NCBI GenBank assembly: GCA_937958315.1
Contig: CALFGH010000140.1
Span: forward strand, 1-26,041
Source: an uncultured Collinsella sp.
Lineage (GTDB): Bacteria; Actinomycetota; Coriobacteriia; Coriobacteriales; Coriobacteriaceae
Length of the DNA stretch: 26,041 nucleotides
Direction: 5' to 3'
Under the pieces are notes generated by a model. It saw only the letters and a program-made list of their open reading frames with translations. It ran no database searches and was not told the origin of the DNA. The first letter of the stretch is position 1; every line of letters begins with the position of its first letter. The position numbers and the translations under genes were made by a program. Shown here one piece after another: positions 6,838 to 14,548 of this stretch.

Positions 6838-7569
6838 ATGGCGATCGGAGCGCGTAAGCAACCGCTGTACGATCAGCTGGTCGATATTCTGACCGAAAAG
6901 ATTGACCATGAATATCGCGCCGGTGACATGATTCCTTCCGAGCGCGAACTTTCGGAGCGCTATGGTCTCTCGCGCACTACGGTACGCCTGGCTCTGCAGG
7001 AACTGGAGCGTTTAGGACTGGTGGTTCGGCAGCACGGTCGCGGTACCTTTGTGACCGACCGCTCGGCAAAGGCAACCAATCTTATGCAGTCCTACAGCTT
7101 TACCGAGCAGATGCGCGCGATGGGTCGCGACCCCGAGACCACGATTCTCGATTTTTGCGAGATGGAGGCCGATAAGAATCTGGCTGAGCATATGGGATTG
7201 CGTATCGGTGATCGCATTTTTAAGCTCAAGCGTCTTCGTTCTGCCGACAACATGCCCATGATGGTCGAACGCAGCTATCTACCGGTTCGTCAATTTCTAT
7301 CCCTAAAGCGACCACTGCTAGAGCGTAAGCCGCTTTACGATGTGATTGAGCAAGACTTTCAGCAAAAGATACGCGTGGCCGAAGAGGAGTTCTATGCGAG
7401 CATAGCCCGTCCCACCGATGCTCACCTTTTGGGAATTGTCGAGGGCTCGCCTGTGCTCGACTTGGTCAGGACTACGTATAACGAGTCAAACGAGGTTGTG
7501 GAGTATACACTCTCGGTTGCTCGTGCCGATCAGTTTAAATACAAGGTTTACCACCAGCGCAGCAACTAG
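6838..7569 (+). CDS. GntR-family (HutC/NagR-like) regulator of amino-sugar genes
   Basis: The 243-residue protein has an N-terminal winged helix-turn-helix (about 9-76; IPSERELSERYGLSRTTVRL, then LVVRQHGRGTFV). A UTRA effector domain fills the rest, with MMVERSYLP and the C-terminal LVRTTYNESNEVVEYTLS typical of the HutC subfamily. Such proteins sense phosphorylated amino sugars. AGGGAGGATAGG gives a clear ribosome binding site for ATG 6838. The gene lies between the PTS operon and agaS, both of which carry the TGGT-TACT-ACCA operator that DasR/NagR proteins recognise, so it is the natural candidate to repress both. The effector, perhaps GalNAc-6-P or GlcNAc-6-P, is not determinable. Confidence 0.88.
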   Translation: MAIGARKQPLYDQLVDILTEKIDHEYRAGDMIPSERELSERYGLSRTTVRLALQELERLGLVVRQHGRGTFVTDRSAKATNLMQSYSFTEQMRAMGRDPETTILDFCEMEADKNLAEHMGLRIGDRIFKLKRLRSADNMPMMVERSYLPVRQFLSLKRPLLERKPLYDVIEQDFQQKIRVAEEEFYASIARPTDAHLLGIVEGSPVLDLVRTTYNESNEVVEYTLSVARADQFKYKVYHQRSN

Positions 7570-7607
7570 TGTTTGCATCGTTTCCATATGGTGATTCTTT
7601 GCATTTA

Positions 7608-7644
7608 ACTGGTTACTACCAGATAACCAACCGAAGTGTATAAT
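7608..7644 (+). promoter_or_regulatory. agaS promoter with DasR/NagR-like operator
   Basis: ACTGGTTACTACCAGA at 7608-7623 is a near-complete palindrome with the TGGT-N4-ACCA layout and the same core as 3317-3328. A perfect -10, TATAAT, lies at 7639-7644. The operator covers the -35 position, so bound repressor would exclude RNA polymerase. Confidence 0.72.
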
Positions 7645-7683
7645 TGCACGTCAGAGGATTACTTCTAGAGAGAGGTATTAGAA

Positions 7684-8850
7684 ATGTTCGAGAAGAGTGT
7701 CGAGGAGCTCACCGAGCTCGGCGCCCAGATCACCACGGCCGAGATTGCTCAGCAGCCCGAGCTTTGGCGCGATACGCTCAACATCTATCGCGAGAACAAG
7801 GAGGCCATCGAGGCCTTCCTGGCCGAGGCTCGCGCTATGGGCGAGGGTCGTCTGTCCGTTGTCTTCACCGGTGCCGGTACGTCCGACTACGTTGGCGATA
7901 CCTGCGCCCCGTACCTGCGTCACGCTGGCAACACTGATCTCTACGACTTTAAGCCCATCGCCACGACCGACATCGTGAGCGCCCCGCGCGACTTCCTGCG
8001 CGCCGAGGATCCCACGCTCGTGGTTTCCTTTGCCCGCTCTGGCAACAGCCCCGAGAGCCTTGCCGCCGTTGCCGTTGCCAAGGAGCTCGTCCACAACGTC
8101 AAGTTCCTCAACATCACCTGCGCTCCCGAGGGCAAGCTTGCCGTCGAGTCTGCCGATGATCCCAATGCGCTGACGCTGCTCATCCCGCGCGCCAACGACA
8201 AGGGCTTCGCCATGACCGGTTCTTATTCCTGCATGACCCTGCTCTCCACCCTTATTTTCGACACTGCCTCTGACGAGCAGAAGGCCGAGTGGGTCGAGAC
8301 CATCGCCAAGATGGGCGAGGAGGTCATCTCCCGTGAGCCCGAGATCGCCGATTACCTGGCTGGCGACTTCAACCGCGTGACCTACTTGGGTTCTGGCTCC
8401 TTCGGTGGCCTTGCCCAGGAGAGCCAGCTCAAGATCCTCGAGCTCGCTCACGGTCTGGTCGCTACTTCCTACGACACCTCCATGGGCTATCGTCACGGAC
8501 CTAAGTCCTTCGTCGACGATAAGACGCTCGTCTTCGTGTTCGTCAACAACGACGCCTACACCCGTCAGTACGACATCGACATCCTCAACGAGATCGGTGG
8601 CGACGAGATCGCTCAGCACACCATCGCCGTTCAGCAGGAAGGTGCTACCGTCTATGAGGGTGAGTCCTTCACCTTTAAGGGCTACGAGGCACTTCCCGAG
8701 GGCTACCTTGCTCTGCCGTTCGTGATGTTTGCTCAGGCTATCAGCCTGCTCAACTCCGTGCGCGTGGGCAACACGCCCGATACGCCGAGCCCCACCGGCA
8801 CGGTCAACCGCGTGGTTAAGGGCGTGACGATTCACCCCTTCACCGCTTAA
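7684..8850 (+). CDS. agaS: AgaS-type sugar-phosphate isomerase/deaminase (double SIS domain)
   Basis: The 388-residue protein carries two SIS domains. The first has FTGAGTSDYVGDTC (about 61-74) and SFARSGNSPES (about 115-125). The second has YLGSGSFGGLAQESQLK and the RHGPKSF segment found in AgaS and GlmS-like isomerases. AgaS converts galactosamine-6-P to tagatose-6-P with release of ammonia. GAGAGAGG precedes ATG 7684 at normal distance. The gene has its own promoter and operator, is followed by a terminator, and sits beside nagA. A TatA-like ketose/aldose isomerase activity is the main alternative. Confidence 0.88.
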   Translation: MFEKSVEELTELGAQITTAEIAQQPELWRDTLNIYRENKEAIEAFLAEARAMGEGRLSVVFTGAGTSDYVGDTCAPYLRHAGNTDLYDFKPIATTDIVSAPRDFLRAEDPTLVVSFARSGNSPESLAAVAVAKELVHNVKFLNITCAPEGKLAVESADDPNALTLLIPRANDKGFAMTGSYSCMTLLSTLIFDTASDEQKAEWVETIAKMGEEVISREPEIADYLAGDFNRVTYLGSGSFGGLAQESQLKILELAHGLVATSYDTSMGYRHGPKSFVDDKTLVFVFVNNDAYTRQYDIDILNEIGGDEIAQHTIAVQQEGATVYEGESFTFKGYEALPEGYLALPFVMFAQAISLLNSVRVGNTPDTPSPTGTVNRVVKGVTIHPFTA

Positions 8851-8868
8851 TCGCGTCCCCCTGTAAGG

Positions 8869-8906
8869 GCGCCCGTCCGCTCATAACGGCGGGCGGGCGC
8901 TTTTTG
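8869..8906 (+). terminator. Terminator between agaS and nagA
   Basis: GCGCCCGTCCGC (8869-8880) pairs with GCGGGCGGGCGC (8889-8900, one G-T pair), followed by TTTTTGTTTTT. It is strong enough to separate agaS from nagA. A possible -10, TATAAG, for nagA lies at 8924-8929. Confidence 0.88.
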
Positions 8907-8969
8907 TTTTTACATGGACCGGGTATAAGTATCACCACGGTCAACTGCTTCAAGAAGCAAGGAGTGCAT

Positions 8970-10139
8970 ATGAGCACATACGCAATTAAGGCTGACAAGT
9001 TCTTCTTGCCGGCAGGCCCGCAACTGGGCGGCTATCTTATGGTCGAGGACGGCGTCTTTGGCGCCTGGCAGGCCGACGAGCCCTCTTGCGAGATTAAGGA
9101 CTACACGGGATCGTGGATCGCACCGGGTATGGTCGATACTCACATCCATGGCTTCTACAACCACTCAACTACCGATAACGATCCCGAGGGCATCGATATC
9201 AGCTCAACCGAGCTCGCCCGTCGCGGTACCACCAGCTGGCTGCCCACGACGTTCACCGATGGCGTCGAGCAGATCAAGGACGCCTGCGCCGCTATCGCCA
9301 AGGCGGACGAGGGCCGCGGCCCCGACTTCTGCGGTGCTCGCATTCAGGGCATCTACCTGGAGGGCCCCTTCTTTACCATGAAGCACGTGGGCGCGCAGAA
9401 CCCCGCTTATCTTATCGATCCCTCCGAGGAGGTCTTCGATCAGTGGCAGGAGGCTGCGGGTGGTCGCATCGTTAAGAGCGCCATGGCGGCCGAGCGCGAC
9501 GGTGCCGCTGCTTATGCGGCTGCTCTGAACGCCAAGGGTGTGGTGACCAGCATCGGTCACTCCGACGCCACCTACGATGAGTGCATCGCCGCCATCAACG
9601 CCGGTGCCAGCTGCTTTACGCATACCTATAACGGTCAGCGCGGCCTGCATCACCGTGAGCCCGGTGTCGTGGGCGCTGCCATGTCCACGCCCGAGACCTA
9701 CGCCGAGATCATCTGTGACGGCAAGCACGTAAACCCTGCCGCCATCAAGGCGCTACTGCAGGCAAAGGGCTGGCAGCACACGGTGCTCATCACCGACTGC
9801 CTGGGTTGCGGCGGCATGCCCGAGGGCAGCTACACCAGTGGTGGCATGGACGTCATCATGAAGGACAACCTGTGCTGGCTCGCCGACGGCAAGAGCATTG
9901 CCGGCTCGGTGCTCACGCTTGCCCAGGGCGTCAAGAACATCGTCGACTGGGGCATCGCCAGCGCCGATATCGCCATTCGCATGGCAACTGAGGTGCCGGC
10001 TCGCTCTGCACACATCGAGGATAAGTGCGGCAGCATCATGCCGGGTCGCGACGCCGACTTTGTCGTGTTCGACCATGAGCTCACCCTCGTCGAGACGTAT
10101 GTTGGCGGCCAGAGCGTCGGCAACGCCTTTACCGAGTAA
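8970..10139 (+). CDS. nagA: N-acetylglucosamine/N-acetylgalactosamine-6-phosphate deacetylase
   Basis: The 389-residue amidohydrolase removes acetate from GlcNAc-6-P or GalNAc-6-P in the cytoplasm. The metal and catalytic pattern is intact: DTHIHG (His58, His60), the Glu of LEGPFF (Glu131), GHSDATYDE (His197), THTYNGQRGLHHREPG (His218) and Asp276 in LITDCLGCGG. ATG 8970 is chosen because AAGGAG (8959-8964) precedes it; a longer in-frame start at 8904 would lie in the agaS terminator. With AgaS upstream and LacC downstream, the product galactosamine-6-P would go to tagatose-6-P, so a GalNAc (AgaA) role is favoured, but the sequence does not settle specificity. A relic of a second copy lies at 12863-12997. 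Confidence 0.9.
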   Translation: MSTYAIKADKFFLPAGPQLGGYLMVEDGVFGAWQADEPSCEIKDYTGSWIAPGMVDTHIHGFYNHSTTDNDPEGIDISSTELARRGTTSWLPTTFTDGVEQIKDACAAIAKADEGRGPDFCGARIQGIYLEGPFFTMKHVGAQNPAYLIDPSEEVFDQWQEAAGGRIVKSAMAAERDGAAAYAAALNAKGVVTSIGHSDATYDECIAAINAGASCFTHTYNGQRGLHHREPGVVGAAMSTPETYAEIICDGKHVNPAAIKALLQAKGWQHTVLITDCLGCGGMPEGSYTSGGMDVIMKDNLCWLADGKSIAGSVLTLAQGVKNIVDWGIASADIAIRMATEVPARSAHIEDKCGSIMPGRDADFVVFDHELTLVETYVGGQSVGNAFTE

Positions 10140-10144
10140 CGATA

Positions 10145-10183
10145 GAAAAAGACGGCGGGCCCGAATCTGCTCGGACCCGCCGT
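10145..10183 (-). terminator. Terminator of the flavodoxin gene (also 3' of nagA)
   Basis: ACGGCGGG (10152-10159) pairs with CCCGCCGT (10176-10183), with further pairing inside. Read on the minus strand it is followed by TTTTT (10150-10146), so it mainly serves the minus-strand gene ending at 10215. Confidence 0.85.
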
Positions 10184-10214
10184 ATGGGTTAAACGCTCAA
10201 AAGCACCTTTACAG

Positions 10215-10799
10215 TTACAGCTTGTTAGCGATCTTCTTTGCCGTGCGCTTGACGCCGGCCACCAGACCTCCTGCAGGATGCTCCTTCTCGTAGGCTAGAC
10301 GCTTCTCGCGCTTGGCATACTCTTCGACGATGATGTCGCCGTACTCGTCTTCGATTTTGTTGAAGAAATCGACGGCTCCCTTAATCTCTTCGGCAGTTGG
10401 GTGCCCCTTCTGGACGCCGCCGGCGAGCTTGAACGGCCCCCACGTATCAAAGCCGGGGCAGCCGTAGACACCCATAAAGATGGCCTGTCTCATGCGGCAG
10501 ATGCCATCGATATCCTTGCCGTACCACTTGTTTTTGCCACCGTAGGTCATAAGGCCAAACACCTTGTCCTGCGGCTGCAGTACGTTCGTGAGCACGCGCG
10601 CCATATCTTTGTCGATCTCGGAGTAATAGATGCCCGTGGCGACGCCGATCAGATGATATTCGTGCAGGTCGGGGTACTCGTTTTTACCGAGTGACCTCAC
10701 GTCGAGGGTATCGATTTCGGGGTGCGCCTCGACGATGGCGTCCACGAGCTTTTTCGTATTGCCGTGGTGGCGTGAGGCATAAAGGATGATGGTTCGCAT
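10215..10799 (-). CDS. Flavodoxin-family protein
   Basis: The 194-residue protein starts MRTIILYASRHHGNTKKLVD, whose S-x-x-x-G-N-T type loop is the FMN phosphate-binding site of flavodoxins. VFGLMTYGGKNKWYGKD and IFMGVYGCPGFDTWGPF are further flavin-contact-like segments. A basic tail (KREKRLAYEKEH, then VKRTAKKIANKL) ends the protein. ATG 10799 has AAAGG upstream; the frame stays open much further upstream, but that part is antisense to the LacX-like gene and is not plausible. It is transcribed away from the neighbouring sugar gene and ends at its own terminator. The redox partner is unknown, and a link to sugar catabolism is not evident. Confidence 0.85.
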   Translation of the reverse strand: MRTIILYASRHHGNTKKLVDAIVEAHPEIDTLDVRSLGKNEYPDLHEYHLIGVATGIYYSEIDKDMARVLTNVLQPQDKVFGLMTYGGKNKWYGKDIDGICRMRQAIFMGVYGCPGFDTWGPFKLAGGVQKGHPTAEEIKGAVDFFNKIEDEYGDIIVEEYAKREKRLAYEKEHPAGGLVAGVKRTAKKIANKL

Positions 10800-10955
10800 A
10801 AGAAGGCCTTTCAGCTGTAATTGCATCAATGTCTGTATGGTACCCCGTTGCATGGCTGGGAAACCGGACGCATCGATGAACGTGCGGGTTTGTCCTTTGG
10901 TCAGGGCCGAGACGGGTTCTTGCGAGCAAAAAGCAGTTGTTCGAAAGGATGGACA

Positions 10956-11837
10956 ATGGAATACGCTCTCTCCAACGATTCGATTTCTATCAAGGTCTCC
11001 ACGGCCGGCGGCTCGTTTACCTCGATTGAGGCTGGAGGTCGCGAGTACTTGTGGCAGGGCGATCCCGCCGTGTGGTCCGGCCAGGCACCGATTTGCTTCC
11101 CGATTTGCGGAGGTTTGCGCGATAACAGCGCCATGACGTTTGCCGGACATCATGTGAAGCTCGCCCGCCACGGCTTTGCGCGCAAGCAGGAGTGGAAGCT
11201 GCTGAGTCAGAGCGACAACGAGCTGGCGATGTGCCTGGCTTCGGAGGATAACGCAGCGCTGCTGAGCGATTATCCGTATCCGTTTAAGCTTGTCGCCCGC
11301 TATACGCTCGAGGACGCCGGCGTGCGCGTCGCCTATGAGGTTACCAACGAGGGCACCGAGGACATGCCGTTCTTTATTGGCGGTCATCCCGGCTTTAGGT
11401 GTCCGCTCGACGAGGGTGAGTCCTATACGGACTACGAGTTGCGTTTTGAGAAAGACGAGGCTGCGGAGCTCTGCACCGCCGTTCCCTCGACCGGATTGAT
11501 TGATGTGGACAGGCGCTCCAAGAACCCCATGGTGGGAAAGACGCTGCCTTTGTCGCATGAGCTCTTCGATTTTGCGGAGACCATCTTTGACGTGCTCGAG
11601 AGCCGTCAGGTCACGCTTTCCAAAAAGGGCGAGGACAAGGGCGTTCGCCTGAGCTTTGAGGGCTTCCCGTACCTCATTGTGTGGAGCAAGCCCGAGGGTG
11701 ATTTTGTGGCAGTTGAACCCTGGGGCGGCCTCTCGACCTGCTCCGATGAGGACGACGTACTTGAGCATAAGCGCGGCTGCCTTGTCGCCAAGCCCAAGGA
11801 GACCATCGTTCGCTCGTTCACGATTGAGATTCTGTAG
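10956..11837 (+). CDS. LacX-like aldose 1-epimerase family protein
   Basis: The 293-residue protein matches the LacX branch of the galactose-mutarotase-like fold: YLWQGDPAVWSGQAPICFP, HGFARKQEW, FFIGGHPGFRCPL and FPYLIVWSKPEGDF with VAVEPWGG. It probably interconverts anomers of a sugar or sugar phosphate. The presumed catalytic His and Glu lie in the GGHPGF and VEPWGG segments. ATG 10956 is preceded by AAAGGA at 6 bases. It is followed by lacC after 59 bases, so the two are likely co-transcribed, as lacX accompanies tagatose-6-P genes in lactic acid bacteria. It is distinct from the GalM-type epimerase at 14810-15862. Confidence 0.85.
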   Translation: MEYALSNDSISIKVSTAGGSFTSIEAGGREYLWQGDPAVWSGQAPICFPICGGLRDNSAMTFAGHHVKLARHGFARKQEWKLLSQSDNELAMCLASEDNAALLSDYPYPFKLVARYTLEDAGVRVAYEVTNEGTEDMPFFIGGHPGFRCPLDEGESYTDYELRFEKDEAAELCTAVPSTGLIDVDRRSKNPMVGKTLPLSHELFDFAETIFDVLESRQVTLSKKGEDKGVRLSFEGFPYLIVWSKPEGDFVAVEPWGGLSTCSDEDDVLEHKRGCLVAKPKETIVRSFTIEIL

Positions 11838-11896
11838 TCGCATGTAGCCAATTCGTTTTGCAAGGCATAAGGAGCCTGCGAGATAAGGAGCTAGAA

Positions 11897-12832
11897 ATGA
11901 TCCTCACCGTTACGATGAACCCGTCCGTCGATACGCGCTATCAGCTCGATGAGCTCATTATCGACGACGTCAACCGCGTGACGCCCGAAAAGACCGCCGG
12001 CGGTAAGGGCCTCAACGTGGCCCGCGTCCTGGGCCAGCTGGGCGACGATGTCGTGGCAACCGGCTTGCTTGGTGGTCATATGGGCGCCTATATGGCCGAG
12101 CTCATGGATGCCAACGGCATTAAGAATGATTTTGTGCCCATCAAGGGCGAGACCCGCATTTGCCTCAATATTCTTCATGCTGGCAACCAGACCGAGTTGC
12201 TCGAGAGCGGCCCGACGATTGCCCCCGAGGAGCTCGATGCCTTTACTGCCAAGTTCGCCGAGCTTGCGAGCAAGGCCGATGTCGTCACCATCTCGGGTTC
12301 GCTGCCCCGCGGCGTCGAGGCGGACTACTACGCCAAGATCACGGGCATTGCAGAGAACGCCGGCGCCAAGGTGCTGCTCGATACCTCGGGCGCTTCGCTC
12401 GAGGCTGCGCTCAAGTCCGAGGTCAAGCCCGAGCTGGTTAAGCCTAACCTGACCGAAATTAACGGCCTTCTGGGCACAAGCTTTACCACCGACGATGTGG
12501 ACGAGCTCCGTTCCGCGCTCGCCTCTGACGCCCGCTTCTCCGATATCCCCTGGGTCGTCGTATCCATGGGCGCTGCCGGCTCAGTTGGCTTCCACAATGG
12601 CCGTGCGTTCCGCGCCAAGACCCCCGATATCCCCGCCGTTAACGCTACGGGCTCTGGCGATTCGACCATTGCTGGTTTCGCACATGCGATTGCTGCCGGC
12701 GCCGACGACGAGACGGTGCTGCGTACCGCCAACACCTGCGGCAAGCTCAATGCCATGGATCCCATGACTGGCCACTTGGTTATGGATCGTTGGGACGAGG
12801 TTTACAACGGCGTTGTCGTGACCGAGCTGTAG
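11897..12832 (+). CDS. lacC: Tagatose-6-phosphate kinase (PfkB family, LacC type)
   Basis: The 311-residue PfkB-family kinase starts MILTVTMNPSVDTRY as LacC, FruK and PfkB do. GGKGLNVAR (about 35-43) is the substrate motif, and NATGSGDSTIAGF (249-261) is the ATP/anion-hole motif with catalytic Asp255. It would phosphorylate tagatose-6-P to tagatose-1,6-bisphosphate. ATG 11897 follows AAGGAG by 6 bases and is preferred over the in-frame ATG at 11858. The neighbours agaS and nagA and the distal lacG/lacE all lead to tagatose-6-P, supporting this over 1-phosphofructokinase. A tagatose-bisphosphate aldolase is not present nearby. Confidence 0.85.
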   Translation: MILTVTMNPSVDTRYQLDELIIDDVNRVTPEKTAGGKGLNVARVLGQLGDDVVATGLLGGHMGAYMAELMDANGIKNDFVPIKGETRICLNILHAGNQTELLESGPTIAPEELDAFTAKFAELASKADVVTISGSLPRGVEADYYAKITGIAENAGAKVLLDTSGASLEAALKSEVKPELVKPNLTEINGLLGTSFTTDDVDELRSALASDARFSDIPWVVVSMGAAGSVGFHNGRAFRAKTPDIPAVNATGSGDSTIAGFAHAIAAGADDETVLRTANTCGKLNAMDPMTGHLVMDRWDEVYNGVVVTEL

Positions 12833-12862
12833 GAGCTTGTGCTGCGGCCCCGGCATCGGTTG

Positions 12863-12997
12863 CTGGCTCATGTCGACGACAAGTGCAGTAGCATTATGCC
12901 GGGGCGCGACGCCGACACTGTCGTGTTCAATCCCGACCTTACCCTGGTCGAGACGCATGTGGGTGGCAACAGCGTCGGTAATGCGTTTGCCGAGTAG
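12863..12997 (+). pseudogene. Relic of a second nagA (last 44 codons)
   Basis: Translated in frame, this stretch reads LAHVDDKCSSIMPGRDAD, continues to GNSVGNAFAE and ends at a stop. It matches residues 346-389, the exact C-terminus, of the intact nagA at 8970-10139 in 33 of 44 positions. Nothing upstream matches NagA, and lacC ends only 30 bases before. It is therefore the remnant of a deleted paralogue. The frame is shared with lacC and is separated from it by one TAG. A GTG at 12839 could in principle initiate, but no function is expected. Confidence 0.85.
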
Positions 12998-13029
12998 CCG
13001 CCAAAGAAACGATCCGAGAGGGGATTTAG

Positions 13030-13503
13030 ATGATTTACGGTGCATTGGGCGATATCGAGGAGTACCGTGGAATGCTCAAGGGCCTCGACGTGCTGATCGA
13101 TTGGCTCGAGGAGAACGATCCGGCGAAGCTCGAGGTCGGCAGCCATCCGATTCTGGGCGACAAGGTCTTTGCGAACGTCATGGCTCCCACGACGCGTCCC
13201 GAAGCCGAGGCTCACTATGAGACGCATCAGCGCTATCACGACCTGCAGATCGACGTCGAGGGTCGCGAGGCCTTTAAGATTGCCACGGGCAGCCTGACGC
13301 TGGTTCAGGAGTTTGACGAGAAGGACGACTACGATCTGGTCGATTCCGACGCCTCGATCGCCGGCGATCTTGCCGACGACAAGTTCGCGCTGTTCGTTGC
13401 CGGCGAGCCTCACATGCCCACGCTCGAGTTCCCGGGCGATGGCGCACAGCCGGTCAAGAAGATCTGCTTTAAGCTGCTTGCAGACGCTTACTGGGAGGAG
13501 TAG
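13030..13503 (+). CDS. YhcH/YjgK/YiaL (DUF386) family protein
   Basis: The 157-residue protein belongs to the small cupin-like family that includes YhcH and EbgC: MIYGALGDIEEYRGML at the start, ETHQRYHDLQIDVEGRE with the conserved His-rich centre, and PHMPTL followed by VKKICFKLL near the end. Members are thought to act as sugar anomerases or accessory proteins in sialic-acid and amino-sugar catabolism. GAGAGGGGATTTAG precedes ATG 13030. It follows the nagA relic by 32 bases and ends the run of sugar genes before the tandem hairpins. A role with the GalNAc genes is inferred from position. Confidence 0.85.
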   Translation: MIYGALGDIEEYRGMLKGLDVLIDWLEENDPAKLEVGSHPILGDKVFANVMAPTTRPEAEAHYETHQRYHDLQIDVEGREAFKIATGSLTLVQEFDEKDDYDLVDSDASIAGDLADDKFALFVAGEPHMPTLEFPGDGAQPVKKICFKLLADAYWEE

Positions 13504-13534
13504 CGCGCTGCTCGGCTGAGCTGTTCGTCTGATG

Positions 13535-13620
13535 GCGTGATTCCCCTAGGGAAATCACGCAAGGACCCCGCCAAAAGTGTTTCCCCTAGGGGAATCACGT
13601 TTGGCGGGGTTTCTGTTTTT
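13535..13620 (+). terminator. Tandem hairpins ending the sugar gene run
   Basis: A first near-perfect palindrome with CCCCTAGGG at its centre spans 13535-13560. A second, longer one spans 13565-13610: ACCCCGCCAAA pairs with TTTGGCGGGGT around an inner TTCCCCTAGGGGAA. It is followed by TTCTGTTTTT. The second is a strong terminator. The two share the CCCCTAGGG core and flanking ATCACG, as if duplicated. Confidence 0.8.
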
Positions 13621-13683
13621 GAATAGGGGAGCTGTCGACGCGGTGAGGCTTGGGTTGGCGCGCACGCACTCAAAATCGGCAAC

Positions 13684-13706
13684 AAAAAAGCCGCCCGAAG
13701 GCGGCT
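13684..13706 (-). terminator. Terminator of tRNA-Thr
   Basis: AGCCGCC (13689-13695) and GGCGGCT (13700-13706) form a perfect stem with a 4-nt loop. On the minus strand the stem is followed by TTTTT, directly downstream of the tRNA. Confidence 0.9.
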
Positions 13707-13717
13707 ATCTTGTGCAA

Positions 13718-13793
13718 TGGAGCCAGCGACCGGGCTCGAACCGGTGACCCCCGCTTTACGAGAGCGGTGCTCTACCAACTGAGCTACGCTGGC
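13718..13793 (-). tRNA. tRNA-Thr (anticodon CGT)
   Basis: The minus strand folds as a 76-nt tRNA. The acceptor stem is GCCAGCG/CGCTGGC with discriminator T and encoded CCA. The D arm has AGCTCAGTTGGTAGAGC. The anticodon stem CCGCT/AGCGG encloses the loop CTCGTAA (anticodon CGT, codon ACG). The T arm includes GGTTCGAACC. It is flanked by its own promoter and terminator, and no integrase or attachment duplication is seen. Confidence 0.96.
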
Positions 13794-13832
13794 GACCATG
13801 TGGTGACGCAACTGAGGCGTCAACGGCTGTCT

Positions 13833-13861
13833 ATGATACGGGACATCGCAAATCCGCGCAA
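13833..13861 (-). promoter_or_regulatory. Promoter of tRNA-Thr
   Basis: On the minus strand, TTGCGC (13861-13856) and TATCAT (13838-13833) are separated by exactly 17 bases. They lie about 40 bases upstream of the tRNA, a good sigma-70-type arrangement. Confidence 0.65.
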
Positions 13862-14000
13862 GGGTTCTGACGGCTTTTCTCACTTTAAATGCACTAATAT
13901 TAGAGACGCGATGTCTGCGGCGTCCATCTGGCGCTTGACCAGCTGTTGAGTTGGTGGTCGACGTCCCGCTCGTATGGGTCTCAAACAGAATGGGGCAGCC

Positions 14001-14483
14001 ATGGCTCAACCCAGGATCCTTCTTACACGTATCGATGACCGGTTTATTTACGGGCAAGACGTTGAGCTATGGAACGAAGCCGTGGGTTCCAACCTTGTCC
14101 TAATCGTCAACGATGAGATCGCGGCGGATTCGCGCCAATGGGCACCCATGAGGGTCGCGACGCCAGAAGGCGTGTGGACACGGTTTTTCTCGGTGCAAAA
14201 GGCCATCGACATCATTCATACCGCAACGCCGCGTCAATGGATTCTGGTCATGGTGGCCTCACCCGCCGATGCGCTCGCGCTGGTTAAGGTCGGTGTGCCA
14301 ATAACCAAGATCAGCATTGGCCATATGCGGGCGGGGGAGGGCAAGCGCTCTGCAACGCCTGCCGTTGCCGTAGACGACACAGACGTCGCTGCTCTCAGAG
14401 AGCTGCAAAAGCTCGGCATAGAACTAGAAATCCGCTATCTCCCCAGTTCCGCCCCCGACCCCATCGGCAATCTGTTCAACTGA
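14001..14483 (+). CDS. Orphan PTS EIIB-like protein lacking the active-site histidine
   Basis: The 160-residue protein has the same length as the EIIB at 4207-4689 and is about half identical to it from end to end. In the phosphorylation loop, LVHGQV of the active paralogue is replaced by FIYGQD, so the phosphoryl-accepting His17 is Tyr. The rest (LLTRIDDR, TRFFSVQK, EGKRSATPAVAVDDTDVAAL) is well kept and the frame is intact. ATG 14001 is chosen by alignment; no strong Shine-Dalgarno precedes it. There are no EIIA, EIIC or EIID neighbours: the flanks are tRNA-Thr and an inverted-repeat element. It may be a decoy or regulatory pseudo-EIIB, or a gene in early decay. Confidence 0.8.
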   Translation: MAQPRILLTRIDDRFIYGQDVELWNEAVGSNLVLIVNDEIAADSRQWAPMRVATPEGVWTRFFSVQKAIDIIHTATPRQWILVMVASPADALALVKVGVPITKISIGHMRAGEGKRSATPAVAVDDTDVAALRELQKLGIELEIRYLPSSAPDPIGNLFN

Positions 14484-14548
14484 TCCCTTGGGGACGGAGG
14501 AAAACGGATCATTTTGCCTTCGTAGGGGATCTGTGTGGCGCCGTCCGC

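Noticed and set aside
7678..8835. 385-aa minus-strand ORF
   Set aside because: It is an exact antisense shadow of agaS, caused by codon bias in GC-rich DNA; no motif or ribosome binding site.
10800..11843. N-terminal extension giving a 542-aa minus-strand frame upstream of the flavodoxin
   Set aside because: It is antisense to the LacX-like gene, has no family match, and the flavodoxin has a proper start with a ribosome binding site at 10799.
12837..13220. 127-aa plus-strand ORF
   Set aside because: It is out of frame with the nagA relic and overlaps the DUF386 gene; the relic frame gives the recognisable protein.
13718..14483. Genomic island integrated at tRNA-Thr
   Set aside because: No integrase and no repeat of the tRNA 3' end were seen downstream; the tRNA has its own promoter and terminator.
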